7,129 nt of DNA from Pseudomonadota bacterium (GTDB lineage: Bacteria; Pseudomonadota; Gammaproteobacteria; Burkholderiales; Burkholderiaceae_B), in contig JAEYVD010000129.1 of the NCBI GenBank assembly GCA_023432075.1, forward strand, positions 1 to 7,129. Reading direction: 5' to 3'. The notes beneath the pieces were generated by a model. It searched no databases. It saw only the letters and a list, made by a program, of their open reading frames with translations, and had not been told where the DNA came from. Position numbers and translations under genes: made by a program. This document shows, one piece after another, positions 5,985 to 7,129 of this stretch. Position 1 is the first letter of the stretch. Every line of letters begins with the position of its first letter.

Positions 5985-7067
5985 CTATGGGCCGTTGCCC
6001 ACGATGGTCACGCGCGCGCCATCCGTCACGCGCTGCAGGCCCGAGACCACCAGCATGTCGTTCAGGGCGACGCCAGTCAGGATCTCGACGCGGCCCTCGC
6101 GGCGTTCGCCGATGGTCACTTCGCGCCGATGCGCCACGCCGTTCTCGACCCGGTAAACGTACTGCGTTTCGCCCGACGGCGATAGCGCGGCCTCGGGCGC
6201 GACCAGCGCTTTGTCCTCGTTAAAGAGCAGTTGCACCCGGGCGAACATGCCGGGGCGCAGCACGCCGTCCTGGTTGGCGACCGTGGCGCGCAGCAGGATG
6301 GACCGGCCGCCCGCGTCGACCAGCGGGCTGACCGCGTAGACCAGTCCGCGCCGCTCCTGGCCGGGCAGCGCATCCATGCGCAGCGTCAGTTGCTGTCCGA
6401 CGCGCACCTTGCTCAAGTACATCTCGGGCACGCGGAAATCCACCTTGAGCGGATCGATGGCCTCAAGGGGCGCCAGGTCCTGCCCTTGGTTGACGTAATC
6501 GCCCACGGACACGCTGCGCAGTCCGACGATGCCGGCAAAGGGCGCGGTAATGGTCATCTTGTCCAGGCGGGCCTGCGCCAGCGCCACGGCGGCTTCCTGC
6601 ACCTTCAGCGTGCTGGCCGACTCGTCGCGCGCCTGCTGGCTGACGAAGCCCTTGCCCTGCAGCTCGACGGCGCGGCGGTAATGGCTTTGCGCCAACGTCA
6701 GGTTGGCACGCGCCTGCGCCAATTCGGCGCGCGGCACGGAGTCGTCCAGGCGGATGAGAAGCTGGCCCTGCTTGACGGGCTGGCCTTCCTTGAAATCAAT
6801 GGCCTGGATGCGTCCGGCCACTTCGGGGCGCAGGACGACGGACTCATCGGAGCGCAGGCTGCCCACGGCCGACAGACCGCGCGCAAAAGGCACTTCCTGG
6901 ACGGCGGCCACGGCGACACGGGCCGGCGCGGCGGGCGCGGATTGAGGTTTGGCGGAAGCCTGGGCAGGGGTTGCGGCCGGCGCCAGCCAGCGCGGCACAA
7001 ATACGCCGAGCGCGGCCCCCGCGGCCAACCCTGCCGCGACGGCGGCCAGCAGTACAGCTTTTTTCAT
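5985..7067 (-). CDS. periplasmic adaptor (membrane fusion protein) of the RND pump
   Basis: A 360-residue HlyD/AcrA-type adaptor that links the inner-membrane pump to an outer-membrane channel. Residues 4-24 form an uncleaved-type hydrophobic anchor after MKK. There is no lipobox cysteine, so unlike AcrA it is probably not a lipoprotein. An Ala/Pro-rich linker (28-50) follows. The first lipoyl half is at about 78-110 (VVLRPEVAGRIQAIDFKEGQ), then a short alpha-hairpin at about 111-170, and the second lipoyl half at 172-205 with the hallmark ITAPFAGIVG. The beta-barrel and membrane-proximal domains cover 206-355, including LRPGMFARVQL (270-280). The ATG at 7067 gives the expected MKK anchor start, though no purine-rich ribosome site precedes it. 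It is the first gene of the visible pump operon. No outer-membrane channel gene occurs after the pump. Confidence 0.95.
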   Translation of the reverse strand: MKKAVLLAAVAAGLAAGAALGVFVPRWLAPAATPAQASAKPQSAPAAPARVAVAAVQEVPFARGLSAVGSLRSDESVVLRPEVAGRIQAIDFKEGQPVKQGQLLIRLDDSVPRAELAQARANLTLAQSHYRRAVELQGKGFVSQQARDESASTLKVQEAAVALAQARLDKMTITAPFAGIVGLRSVSVGDYVNQGQDLAPLEAIDPLKVDFRVPEMYLSKVRVGQQLTLRMDALPGQERRGLVYAVSPLVDAGGRSILLRATVANQDGVLRPGMFARVQLLFNEDKALVAPEAALSPSGETQYVYRVENGVAHRREVTIGERREGRVEILTGVALNDMLVVSGLQRVTDGARVTIVGNGP

Positions 7068-7092
7068 GCGCGAAAGTGGCGGTGTTGCGGCG

Positions 7093-7117
7093 CGGACCGG
7101 GCATGCCCCACTCGGAC
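7093..7117. promoter_or_regulatory. palindrome with flanking direct repeats upstream of the efflux operon
   Basis: A perfect 10-bp palindrome, GGGCATGCCC (7099-7108), lies 31 bases before the adaptor ATG. It is flanked by two copies of CGGAC (7093-7097 and 7113-7117) that are 20 bases apart, about two helical turns. The position suits a repressor or activator site controlling the pump. The GC-rich background makes chance dyads common, and no regulator gene is visible, so this is only a candidate. Confidence 0.3.
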
Positions 7118-7129
7118 GTCGCCGCAGGA

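Noticed and set aside
4386..6185. A 599-residue open frame on the plus strand opposite the pump and adaptor genes
   Set aside because: It is antisense to two clear genes and is rich in His, Arg, Gln, Asp and Val, the usual composition of the reverse frame of GC-rich coding DNA. It has no recognisable domain.
6844..7104. An 86-residue minus-strand frame overlapping the adaptor start in another frame
   Set aside because: It is a frame-shifted shadow of the adaptor's N-terminus with no recognisable feature. The adaptor frame has a membrane anchor and lipoyl motifs.

Overview
The window is GC-rich chromosomal DNA, with strongly G/C-biased third codon positions in every gene. The protein set (a TAXI-type binding protein, a YaiI/YqxD protein, a 241-residue DnaQ, a 1032-residue HAE-1 RND pump and its adaptor) fits a betaproteobacterium of the Burkholderiales. 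Alcaligenaceae (Achromobacter/Bordetella type) is my best guess. This is inference from gene content and codon style, not from a marker gene.

Left part, plus strand. The window opens inside the 3' part of a TAXI-family TRAP-transporter substrate-binding protein gene (to 763). A short gap follows, then a two-gene unit: an 88-residue protein with a ribbon-helix-helix-like C-terminus (806-1072) and, 5 bases later, yaiI (1078-1545), a DUF188/UPF0178 protein with a PIN-like fold.

Middle, minus strand. A 55-residue, two-helix membrane protein gene (1563-1730) converges on yaiI. A comparatively AT-rich intergenic stretch (1731-1991) follows. It holds a bulged hairpin and a strong intrinsic terminator. 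The terminator ends the transcript of a tRNA-Val(CAC) gene (1992-2066), which has a recognisable promoter at 2080-2109.

Right part, minus strand. Read in transcription order, a periplasmic adaptor (7067-5985), an RND inner-membrane pump (5954-2856) and dnaQ (2853-2128) lie head to tail, with gaps of 30 and 2 bases. The adaptor and pump would form a tripartite efflux system with an outer-membrane channel that is not encoded here. dnaQ, the proofreading subunit of DNA polymerase III, is functionally unrelated but starts 2 bases after the pump's stop codon. Its translation, and possibly its transcription, may therefore be linked to the pump.

I do not see a clearly new system. The points most worth a second look are the RHH-like/PIN-like gene pair, the pump-dnaQ junction, and the nested dyads laid over the tRNA promoter. 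No insertion sequence, CRISPR array, rRNA or prophage gene was found.
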